Assembly: GCA_040508515.1 (NCBI GenBank)
Contig: JBEVMS010000326.1
Location: forward strand, 1-6,986
DNA from: JBEVMS01 sp040508515
GTDB lineage: Bacteria; Pseudomonadota; Gammaproteobacteria; Xanthomonadales; Rhodanobacteraceae
Length of the DNA stretch: 6,986 nucleotides
Reading direction: 5' to 3'
Each line of letters opens with the position of its first letter. Positions within the stretch are counted from its first letter, which is position 1. The position numbers and the translations under genes were made by a program. Below the pieces are notes generated by a model. That model was not told where the DNA came from, did no database searches, and saw only the letters and a list, made by a program, of their open reading frames with translations. Positions 1 to 5,652 of the stretch are shown piece by piece.

Positions 1-774
1 TACGTGGCGCGTTACGCGCTGGGCCGCGATTATCACAAGCTGATGCGCAACCGCCTGCAAAAGCTGGCCGAGCGGATCGGTGCACAGATCGGCACCTTCG
101 GCTACCGCGCCTACGTCGATTCCGCCCCGGTGCTAGAGAAGGCGCTAGCGCGCAACGCCGGGCTGGGCTGGATCGGCAAGCACACGGTGCTGATCAACAA
201 GCGCGCCGGCTCATATTTTTTTCTGGGCGAGCTCTACACCGATCTGCCGCTGCCGTCCGATCAACCCGCCAGCGCGCATTGCGGCAGCTGCCGCAAGTGC
301 ACCGATATCTGCCCGACCCAGGCGATCGTGGCGCCGTATAAATTGGACGCGCGCCGCTGCATCTCCTACCTGACGATCGAGCTGAAAGGCTCAATCCCCG
401 AGGAACTGCGCGCGCCGATCGGCAACCGCATCTTCGGCTGCGACGATTGCCAGTTGATCTGTCCGTGGAACAAGTTCGCCCAGGCCACCCAGGAACCGGA
501 CTTCGCCCCGCGCCATCAACTCGATGGCGCGCGTCTGGTGGAATTGTTCGGCTGGAGCGAGGATGAGTTCAACAAGCGCACCGAAGGCATGGCAATCCGG
601 CGCACCGGCTACGAAGGCTGGCTGCGCAATATCGCGGTGGCTTTGGGCAATGCGCCGCCCAGCCCGGCCAACGTCGCGGCCCTGAGTGCGCGCGCCGACG
701 ACGCCTCGCCGATCGTGCGTGAGCATGTCGATTGGGCGCTGCGGCGCCTGGCCAATGCGCCCAGCGCGCCGTGA
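1..774 (+). CDS. queG: Epoxyqueuosine reductase QueG, 5'-truncated by the window edge
   Basis: QueG is the cytoplasmic cobalamin- and Fe-S-dependent enzyme that reduces epoxyqueuosine to queuosine at the wobble position of tRNAs with GUN anticodons. The frame is open from base 1, so the gene begins outside the window; the GTG at 4 is an internal valine, not a start. The 257 visible residues align by eye with the last two thirds of E. coli QueG (about 379 residues). Counting that GTG codon as residue 1, VDSAP (Asp39, the proposed catalytic acid) is followed by GLGWIGKH. Then come two ferredoxin-type 4Fe-4S cysteine sets: C93-x2-C96-x2-C99-x3-C103-P and C146-x2-C149-x3-C153-P. The signature RRCISYLTIEL lies between them. 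The C-terminal part (AIRRTGY, WLRNIAVALGNA) is the HEAT-like region; it stops soon after HVDWAL, so the tail is shorter than in E. coli. It is convergent with pgi. The family call is very secure. Confidence 0.96.
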   Translation, partial: YVARYALGRDYHKLMRNRLQKLAERIGAQIGTFGYRAYVDSAPVLEKALARNAGLGWIGKHTVLINKRAGSYFFLGELYTDLPLPSDQPASAHCGSCRKCTDICPTQAIVAPYKLDARRCISYLTIELKGSIPEELRAPIGNRIFGCDDCQLICPWNKFAQATQEPDFAPRHQLDGARLVELFGWSEDEFNKRTEGMAIRRTGYEGWLRNIAVALGNAPPSPANVAALSARADDASPIVREHVDWALRRLANAPSAP

Positions 775-803
775 TCAACCGATGGCTGCGCGAGCAAAAC
801 ACG

Positions 804-938
804 ACGCCAGATGCGCGGAACCAGCACGTGGATGGCTATCACACCTTGCTAGCCCGGAGCAGCGTGCGAGCTAGCATGACGTCTGCCTGATACATATCGC
901 GCCTGAGCTGAAACCGACCGCCGCACGCCAGATGCGCG
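804..938. repeat. Pair of 14-bp direct repeats, 121 bp apart
   Basis: The 14-mer acgccagatgcgcg occurs at 804-817 and again, perfectly, at 925-938 in the non-coding stretch downstream of queG. The flanking bases do not match, so this is not part of a longer duplication. Two copies are too few to call a repeat family. Confidence 0.45.
847..876. other. Weak stem-loop (7-bp stem) downstream of queG
   Basis: The arms tgctagc (847-853) and gctagca (870-876) are perfect reverse complements around a 16-base loop. The stem is short and no T-run follows on either strand, so it is not a convincing intrinsic terminator. It is the only hairpin I see between queG and the pgi terminator. Confidence 0.25.
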
Positions 939-1052
939 CCGAGCGTAAACGCTATCGCACACTTCCGCCGCCCGCCAAAACAACATCGCCGATCTCATGC
1001 CGTCAACCCGCTGCGGCTCAAAAAATCAGCTCGCCACCCAAGACTACTGCAC

Positions 1053-1080
1053 AAAAAAGCCGCCGATAAACGGCGGCTTT
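1053..1080 (-). terminator. Intrinsic terminator of pgi
   Basis: The perfect 10-bp arms aaagccgccg (1056-1065) and cggcggcttt (1071-1080) enclose a 5-base loop (1066-1070). Read on the - strand, the GC-rich stem ends in a run of six T (complement of 1053-1058), 22 bases past the pgi stop codon. This is a textbook rho-independent terminator for pgi. On the + strand only TTT follows the GC stem, so it could give at most weak termination of transcripts leaving queG. Confidence 0.9.
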
Positions 1081-1102
1081 CAGGCAAGGATCGCGTGTGG
1101 AC

Positions 1103-2740
1103 TCAACCGCCGCGGCGGGCCTGGATCACTTCAATCAACGCCCGAGTGGCACTGTCGAAGCCGGACAGATCGTCGCTCTTACCCTCCAGCGCCGGCTGGA
1201 TTTGCTTGGCGATCAATTTGCCCAGTTCCACGCCCCACTGATCGAACGCGTTAATGCCCCAGAGGTGGCCGAGCATGAACACCTTGTGCTCGTACAACGC
1301 GATCAGCGCGCCAAGGCTGGTCGGTGTCAGCTCGTCCAGCAGAATCACCGTGCTGGGACGATCGCCCGGGAAGGTGCGCTGCGCAGCCAGCTTCTGGCGT
1401 GCCGCCGGGTTGCCTGCGGTCGCTTCGGCCAGCGCTTCTTCGGTGGTCTTGCCGAGCGCCAGCGCGGCGGCCTGCGCCAACAGGTTGGACAACAGCACGT
1501 CGTGGTTTTCGCGCAGCGAATGCGCCGGCTTGACCACCCCGATGAACTCCAGCGGCACCACGTCGGTGCCCTGATGCAGCGCTTGAAAATACGCGTGCTG
1601 GGCATTGGTGCCGACGCTGCCCCACACCACCGGCACCGTGGCGTGTTTGACCCGCTCGCCGTTGGGCGTCACGTGCTTGCCCAGGCTCTCCATCTCCAAC
1701 TGCTGCAGGTAGGAGGTGAGGTCACCCAATAGATCGGCATACGGCACCACCGCGCGGCTTGTGGTGCCGTGGATATTGCGATTCCACACCTCCACCAGGG
1801 CCAGCAGCACCGGCAGGTTGTCCTGCCAGGGCGCGCTGCGGAAATGGTCGTCGACGCTGGCGGCCCCGGCCAACAAGGCGCGGAAATTTTCCATGCCGAT
1901 CGCCAGCGCCAGCGACACGCCCACCGCCGACCACAACGACAGCCGGCCGCCGACGAAATCCCACATCGGATAGACCTGGGCGGCCGGAATACCCCAGGCC
2001 TCGGCCGCCTTTACGTTGGAGCTGACCGAAAGGAAATGCTTGGACACCGACGCCGGATCGCCGCCATACGCACGCGCAATCCAGTCGCGCAGCACGCTGC
2101 CATTGAGCAGGGTTTCCTGGGTATTGAAGCTCTTGGAGACCAGGATCACCAGCGTGCGCTGGGGATCGAGCTGGCGCATCAGATCATGCGCCGCCTGACC
2201 GTCCACGTTGGTCAGGAAGTGGCTGCGCAGATTGGGCAAATGAAACTGCGCCAACGCATGGGTGGCCAGACGCGGGCCCAGATCCGAGCCGCCGATGCCA
2301 ATATTGACCACATCGGTGATGGTGGCGGCCAGCCCCAGGCTGGCGCTGTCGCCATGTTCCAGCGCGTGTACCAGTTTTTCGATCCGCTGCAGGGTCTGCG
2401 CGATTTCGTCGAGATCATTCTTGGGCGCCAGCGGCGGCAGCCGCGAACCGCCGGCGCGCAAGGCCGTATGCAGCACCGCACGACCTTCGGACGTGTTGAT
2501 GGGCTCACCGGCAAACATCGCATCGCGCGCACGTTCCCAGCCAGTGGATTGCACATAGCTTCCCAAGGCTTCAAGCGCCGGCAGGTCGAGTTTTTGCCGG
2601 CTCAGGTCCAGCAGGAGCGGCCCCAGCCGATGGCGCAAACGTTCGCCGCGCGCCTCGTCTCTCAGCAGCTCACGCAAATGGGTTTGATCAAGCCGCGCCA
2701 CATCGGCGGCGAAAGAAGGCAGAACCGGATCAGATGACAT
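1103..2740 (-). CDS. pgi: Glucose-6-phosphate isomerase
   Basis: This cytoplasmic enzyme interconverts glucose 6-phosphate and fructose 6-phosphate. The 545 residues match the usual long bacterial form (E. coli 549). Two SIS sugar-isomerase domains are recognisable: GIGGSDLGP at 148-156 and SKSFNTQET at 202-210 in the first, and the DFVGGR region (261-266) leading into the second. By comparison with the family, the catalytic residues are Glu351 (MESLGKH), His382 (GTNAQHAYFQ) and Lys508 in the second family signature (GINAFDQWGVELGK). In the first signature Leu267 stands where Phe or Tyr is normal. The ATG at 2740 is preceded by GAGGG (2744-2748) with a short 3-base spacer, and no better start is visible. 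A candidate promoter lies just upstream and a strong terminator just downstream, so pgi may be transcribed alone. The identity is secure. Confidence 0.97.
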   Translation of the reverse strand: MSSDPVLPSFAADVARLDQTHLRELLRDEARGERLRHRLGPLLLDLSRQKLDLPALEALGSYVQSTGWERARDAMFAGEPINTSEGRAVLHTALRAGGSRLPPLAPKNDLDEIAQTLQRIEKLVHALEHGDSASLGLAATITDVVNIGIGGSDLGPRLATHALAQFHLPNLRSHFLTNVDGQAAHDLMRQLDPQRTLVILVSKSFNTQETLLNGSVLRDWIARAYGGDPASVSKHFLSVSSNVKAAEAWGIPAAQVYPMWDFVGGRLSLWSAVGVSLALAIGMENFRALLAGAASVDDHFRSAPWQDNLPVLLALVEVWNRNIHGTTSRAVVPYADLLGDLTSYLQQLEMESLGKHVTPNGERVKHATVPVVWGSVGTNAQHAYFQALHQGTDVVPLEFIGVVKPAHSLRENHDVLLSNLLAQAAALALGKTTEEALAEATAGNPAARQKLAAQRTFPGDRPSTVILLDELTPTSLGALIALYEHKVFMLGHLWGINAFDQWGVELGKLIAKQIQPALEGKSDDLSGFDSATRALIEVIQARRGG

Positions 2741-2772
2741 AAGCCCTCGAGCGTTGACGTCGGGAAAGGACG

Positions 2773-2800
2773 GTTATAACAGGGCCGCGAGCATGCACAA
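2773..2800 (-). promoter_or_regulatory. Candidate sigma-70 promoter of pgi
   Basis: On the - strand, TTGTGC (2800-2795) is separated by 16 bases from TATAAC (2778-2773). This predicts a start near 2766 and a leader of about 25 bases before the pgi ATG. The -10 box is good, the -35 box only fair. A 6-bp inverted repeat (ggccgc 2783-2788, gcggcc 2804-2809) brackets the -35 box and could be an operator or chance. Confidence 0.45.
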
Positions 2801-2865
2801 CGGGCGGCCAACGGCAAAAACTAAAGTCTGCGCTGTGCAATGCGCGCGATGAAACGCCAGGCAAA

Positions 2866-2899
2866 CACAAGCGACCCGGCTCACACCAGGTCGCTTGTG
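2866..2899 (-). terminator. Stem-loop downstream of panD, probable terminator
   Basis: The perfect 11-bp arms cacaagcgacc (2866-2876) and ggtcgcttgtg (2889-2899) enclose a 12-base loop, starting 25 bases past the panD stop. On the - strand only three T follow the stem, so the intrinsic signal is imperfect. Its position between panD and the pgi promoter region suggests termination or 3'-end protection of the panD transcript. Confidence 0.55.
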
Positions 2900-2924
2900 A
2901 ATTCAGAGGCATTCGGCGCTTCGC

Positions 2925-3311
2925 TTAGGCGACGGCGCGCTGAGTGGGAATGGCGTGATTGGTATGCGTGATGCGGTTATCCGCATCCACATAGACCAGC
3001 GTCGGCTGGAACGCCGCCAACTCCGCCTCGGACAATTGCGCGAAGGCGGCAATGATCACCAAGTCACCGGGACTGGCGCGATGCGCCGCGCTACCGTTGA
3101 CCGAAATGATGCCCGAGCCGGCCTCGGCACGCAGCGCATAGGTGACGAAACGCTTGCCGTTGTTGATGTTCCAGGCATGAATCTGCTCGTACTCTCGGAT
3201 GCCAGACGCATCGAGCAGCAAGCTGTCGATGGCGATCGAGCCTTCGTAATGAAGCTCAGCGTGGGTCACCGTGGCACGATGGATTTTGGCCTTGAGCATA
3301 TTCAGGTGCAT
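2925..3311 (-). CDS. panD: Aspartate 1-decarboxylase (pyruvoyl enzyme) PanD
   Basis: PanD decarboxylates L-aspartate to beta-alanine, the amine half of pantothenate. It is made as an inactive pro-enzyme that cleaves itself between Gly24 and Ser25, leaving a pyruvoyl group on the new serine-derived N-terminus. The 128-residue protein keeps the site at exactly these positions (HYEGSIAID) and conserves, with E. coli numbering, Lys9, His11, Tyr22, Trp47, Arg54, Thr57, Tyr58 and the VNG loop at Asn72. This exact register supports the ATG at 3311 over the ATG at codon 5. A GGAT Shine-Dalgarno-like stretch (3318-3321) sits 6 bases upstream. It lies 97 bases beyond panC with a consensus -10 box in that gap and a stem-loop after the stop, so it is probably transcribed at least partly apart from panBC. 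No separate maturation factor (PanM/PanZ) is visible. The identity is secure. Confidence 0.97.
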   Translation of the reverse strand: MHLNMLKAKIHRATVTHAELHYEGSIAIDSLLLDASGIREYEQIHAWNINNGKRFVTYALRAEAGSGIISVNGSAAHRASPGDLVIIAAFAQLSEAELAAFQPTLVYVDADNRITHTNHAIPTQRAVA

Positions 3312-3347
3312 GACAACATCCAGCAGGAACCGCCTGCGTAGTCGGCA

Positions 3348-3353
3348 ATTATA
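3348..3353 (-). promoter_or_regulatory. Consensus -10 box upstream of panD
   Basis: The - strand reads TATAAT at 3353-3348, 36 bases before the panD ATG, predicting a leader of about 30 bases. At standard spacing (17 bases) the -35 position reads AAGGCA, which is poor. A better match, TTGTGA (3381-3376), lies 22 bases away, too far for a normal spacer. The -10 box is perfect, but the promoter as a whole is uncertain. Confidence 0.45.
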
Positions 3354-3408
3354 AGGCGAATCGGCGCCATTGCCTTCACAACGGCACCGATGGCTAAGTG
3401 GGGCTCGC

Positions 3409-4254
3409 TCAATCGAAAGGCAAGTTATCGATCAAGCGGGTGTTGCCCAACCGCGCGGCGATCAATGCGACCAAACCCTGGCGTTCGCCCTCGATCGGTT
3501 CGGCCAAATCTTCCAATCGGCGAATCACCGCGTAATCCGGTGCAAAACCTGCGCGACTCAAACGAGCTTGCGCCGCCTGCTCCACTACGGCGCGGGCGTG
3601 GCCTTGGTTGAGCTGTTGGCGCATCTGCTGCAAGGTGGCGTAAATCTGTGCCGCGCGAGTACGTTCGCTGGCGGACAGGTATTGATTGCGTGAACTCAAT
3701 GCCAAACCATCTTCAGCGCGCAGCGTGGAACCTGCCATCACCTTGATCGGTAAAGATAAATCCCGAACCAATCGTTCAATCACCTTGAGCTGCTGGCAAT
3801 CTTTCTGGCCGAACACGGCCAGATCGGGCTGAACCAGGTTGAACAGCTTGCAGACCACTGTTGCCACCCCGTCGAAGTGGCCGGGGCGATGAGCGCCTTC
3901 CAGAATCTCGGTCAGCTGCGGCACGCGGATGGACACGCTTTGCTCGGGGCCGAACGGGTACAGCGTGGACACTTCGGGCGCAAACAGCAGATCGCAATCG
4001 TGTTCGGCCAGACCAGCCTGGTCCTGCGCCAAGGTGCGCGGGTAGCGCGAAAAATCCTCGTTGGGACCGAACTGAGTCGGGTTGACGAATACGCTTGCGA
4101 CCACTCGCTCGGCGCGTGCGCGCGCTAATTTGATCAACGAGTAATGCCCGGCGTGCAGGTTGCCCATGGTCGGCACGAAGCCGACTGTCTGGCCCTGCGC
4201 CTTCCAGCCCCGGATCACGGCGCGCAGTGCCGCCGCGTCTTGCACAATCTGCAT
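3409..4254 (-). CDS. panC: Pantothenate synthetase (pantoate-beta-alanine ligase) PanC
   Basis: PanC joins pantoate and beta-alanine using ATP, through a pantoyl-adenylate intermediate, the last step of pantothenate synthesis. The 281 residues match the family (E. coli 283). The nucleotidyltransferase features are all present: PTMGNLHAGH with the HxGH motif at His34/His37, VNPTQF with pantoate-binding Gln61, RPGHFDGV at 123-130, GQKD with Lys151/Asp152, Gln155, and LSSRN (186-190), the KMSKS-like loop. Cys153 replaces the aromatic residue usual after KD. The chosen start is the ATG at 4254, giving MQIVQDAAAL, which aligns with family N-termini. The frame also opens upstream at a TTG (4293), but that start would add 13 unaligned residues and overlap panB. 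The ribosome site is weak (AAGAAG at 4268-4273, 13 bases away), which suggests translational coupling to panB, 26 bases upstream. The identity is secure. Confidence 0.96.
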   Translation of the reverse strand: MQIVQDAAALRAVIRGWKAQGQTVGFVPTMGNLHAGHYSLIKLARARAERVVASVFVNPTQFGPNEDFSRYPRTLAQDQAGLAEHDCDLLFAPEVSTLYPFGPEQSVSIRVPQLTEILEGAHRPGHFDGVATVVCKLFNLVQPDLAVFGQKDCQQLKVIERLVRDLSLPIKVMAGSTLRAEDGLALSSRNQYLSASERTRAAQIYATLQQMRQQLNQGHARAVVEQAAQARLSRAGFAPDYAVIRRLEDLAEPIEGERQGLVALIAARLGNTRLIDNLPFD

Positions 4255-4280
4255 GGTTTTTAGTTCGCTTCTTGCCGGGA

Positions 4281-5111
4281 TCAGTTGAAACAATGTTCGG
4301 GCGCGGGAAATGCGCCGTTGCGGACGTCCTCGACATAGGCGCCGATCGCCGCAGCGACCGAGTCGCGTCCGGCCAGGAAATCCTTGCTGAACTTGGGGCG
4401 CTTGCCTGGGGTGATGCCCAGCATGTCGTGCAGCACCAGCACCTGGCCGTCGCAGTGCGGGCCGGCGCCGATGCCGATCACTGGAATCGCCAGCGCCTGG
4501 GTGATCCGCTCGCCCAGCGCCACCGGCACGCCCTCCATCACCAGCAGCGCGGCACCCGCCTGCTGCACCGCCAGCGCGTCGGCCAGCAGCTTGTCGGCAG
4601 CGCTTTGCTCACGCCCCTGAATTTTGAAACCACCGAAGGCATGCACCGCTTGCGGCGTCAGGCCCAGATGGGCGCAGACCGGAATGTTGCGCGCGCTAAG
4701 CGCTTCGATGGCGTCCAGAATATGCACCGCCGCGCCTTCGATCTTGACCATCGCCGCGCCGCCTTCGCCGACCAGCCGCGCCGCGGCCGCCAGCGCGTGC
4801 GGCACGTCGCGATCACTCATGAACGGCAAATCCGCCACCAGCAAGGTCTGCCGCAGGCCGCGTGCCACCAGTGTGGTGTGATAAACCATCTGATCCAGCG
4901 TCACCGGCAAGGTGCTGGAAAGCCCTTGCATGACCATGCCCAGCGAGTCGCCCACCAGCGCCACATCCACCCCAGCCTGCTCCAACTGAAACGCGAAGGT
5001 GGCGTCGTAGGCGGTCAGCATGACGATCTTGCGACCTTGCTCCTTCATCGCCCGCAGCCCCGGTACAGTAACCGGCTTGCGGCTGGCGGCGTTGTCTTTT
5101 TGCACGTACAC
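4281..5111 (-). CDS. panB: 3-methyl-2-oxobutanoate hydroxymethyltransferase PanB
   Basis: PanB transfers a hydroxymethyl group from 5,10-methylenetetrahydrofolate to alpha-ketoisovalerate, giving ketopantoate, the first committed step to pantothenate. The 276-residue TIM-barrel protein shows the family's landmarks: ML-TAYD (31-36), VGDSLGM (53-59) with metal ligand Asp55, ADLPF with Asp94, MVKIEG with Lys123 and Glu125, HLGLTPQ with His148, MEGVP with catalytic Glu193, and GIGAG (213-217). Family members usually have E-C-V-P where this one has E-G-V-P. The GTG at 5111 is chosen because AGGA lies 6 bases upstream (5118-5121); a second GTG at 5105 would be 12 bases away. panC follows after 26 bases, so the two form a transcription unit. 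The ketopantoate reductase needed between PanB and PanC (PanE or IlvC) is not in the window. The identity is secure. Confidence 0.96.
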   Translation of the reverse strand: MYVQKDNAASRKPVTVPGLRAMKEQGRKIVMLTAYDATFAFQLEQAGVDVALVGDSLGMVMQGLSSTLPVTLDQMVYHTTLVARGLRQTLLVADLPFMSDRDVPHALAAAARLVGEGGAAMVKIEGAAVHILDAIEALSARNIPVCAHLGLTPQAVHAFGGFKIQGREQSAADKLLADALAVQQAGAALLVMEGVPVALGERITQALAIPVIGIGAGPHCDGQVLVLHDMLGITPGKRPKFSKDFLAGRDSVAAAIGAYVEDVRNGAFPAPEHCFN

Positions 5112-5117
5112 GGCAGG

Positions 5118-5121
5118 TCCT
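5118..5121 (-). promoter_or_regulatory. Shine-Dalgarno site that fixes the panB GTG start
   Basis: AGGA on the - strand lies 6 bases before the GTG at 5111. Two GTG codons are close together (5111 and 5105); only the first has standard spacing, so it is the better start. Confidence 0.55.
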
Positions 5122-5137
5122 GTCAGGGTAAACGCTT

Positions 5138-5167
5138 ATTATCCGGAGCGCGGGCGGCCGCACTCAA
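5138..5167 (-). promoter_or_regulatory. Candidate panBC promoter overlapping the folK stop
   Basis: On the - strand, TTGAGT (5167-5162) and GATAAT (5143-5138) are 18 bases apart: four and five of six consensus bases. The predicted start is near 5131, with a leader of about 20 bases before panB. The -35 box includes the folK stop codon (5164-5166). It would let panBC be expressed independently of pcnB-folK, although read-through from folK is also likely because no terminator separates them. Confidence 0.45.
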
Positions 5168-5649
5168 GCCAGTATCACGCAACCGGCGTGATCCACCGCA
5201 GTCAATAACGTGGCGACCACGCCTTGCCCCGGCAAGTGTAACGCCGGCGCCAACTCAGCCAGCGGCAATAGGACGAAGGCGCGCTCGGCGATGCGCGGAT
5301 GCGGCAGGCTCAGGCTGGCGTCGTGTTGCTGGATGCCATCCATATGCAGCAGATCCAGATCCAGCACACGCGGCCCCCAGCGTTCGTGCGCGCGCACCCG
5401 GCCGGCAGCGTGCTCGATCCGCAGCAGCGCATCCAGCAATTGCCGCGGGGTCAGACCGGTTTCCAGCTCGGCGACCGCGTTGACGAAATCCGGCTGCTCC
5501 AACATGCCCCACGGTGGCGTCCGGTACAGCCGCGACTGCGCCAGCAGTTGTGTCTCGGGCAATTGCGCCAGCGCCTGTAACGCCCGGCGCAATTGCTGCG
5601 CCGGATCGTCCAGATTGCTGCCCAGCCCGATATACGCGCGCCGGCTCAC
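5164..5649 (-). CDS. folK: 6-hydroxymethyl-7,8-dihydropterin pyrophosphokinase (HPPK)
   Basis: FolK transfers pyrophosphate from ATP to 6-hydroxymethyl-7,8-dihydropterin, the step before dihydropteroate synthase in folate synthesis. The 161 residues match the family (E. coli 159). The N-terminal AYIGLGSNL, NAV with pterin-contacting Asn57, and the family signature RWGPRVLDLDLL (90-101) are clear. Asp97 and Asp99 are the Mg ligands (E. coli 95 and 97), Trp91 and Arg94 match E. coli 89 and 92, and PHPR (116-119) carries the ATP-contacting His117. The start is a GTG at 5649; only 3 bases separate it from the pcnB stop and there is no strong Shine-Dalgarno site, so translation is probably coupled to pcnB. 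PanB uses a folate cofactor, which gives the neighbourhood a loose metabolic logic. No folate-pathway partner is visible. The identity is secure. Confidence 0.96.
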   Translation of the reverse strand: MSRRAYIGLGSNLDDPAQQLRRALQALAQLPETQLLAQSRLYRTPPWGMLEQPDFVNAVAELETGLTPRQLLDALLRIEHAAGRVRAHERWGPRVLDLDLLHMDGIQQHDASLSLPHPRIAERAFVLLPLAELAPALHLPGQGVVATLLTAVDHAGCVILA

Positions 5650-5652
5650 CGT

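Larger units (their letters stand above)
775..1052. other. Non-coding stretch between convergent queG and pgi
   Basis: This stretch lies between the queG stop and the pgi terminator. No open frame here has a recognisable protein; the short frames crossing it are chance extensions. No tRNA, small-RNA promoter or T-rich terminator for queG is evident. It holds a 14-base perfect direct repeat (804-817 and 925-938) and a 7-base inverted repeat (847-853 with 870-876). Whether these belong to a decayed element or are chance cannot be told from this window. Confidence 0.6.

Noticed and set aside
4..6. GTG as the start of queG
   Set aside because: Family members have roughly 120 more residues upstream, and the frame is open to base 1; the codon is an internal valine.
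775..1052. Possible decayed gene or mobile element after queG
   Set aside because: I found no recognisable peptide remnants in any frame, no terminal inverted repeats of useful length and no target-site duplication; only a short direct repeat remains, reported as a finding.
997..1254. 85-codon open frame on the + strand crossing the pgi terminator and the pgi 3' end
   Set aside because: It runs through a clear terminator hairpin and into the antisense of pgi, with no recognisable protein features.
1097..1732. 211-codon open frame on the + strand opposite the pgi C-terminus
   Set aside because: Same shadow pattern as the longer frame opposite pgi; its composition is biased and no family is recognisable.
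1769..2737. 322-codon open frame on the + strand opposite pgi
   Set aside because: It mirrors the codon structure of pgi, shows no recognisable motif, and has no independent promoter or ribosome site that I can see.
4291..4293. TTG as the start codon of panC
   Set aside because: It would overlap panB and add 13 residues not found at PanC N-termini; the ATG at 4254 gives the normal length and alignment.
4227..5483. 418-codon open frame on the + strand opposite panB and folK
   Set aside because: It lies antisense to three well-recognised genes, its translation is rich in Arg, His and Gln with no recognisable domain, and such frames are expected opposite GC-rich coding DNA.
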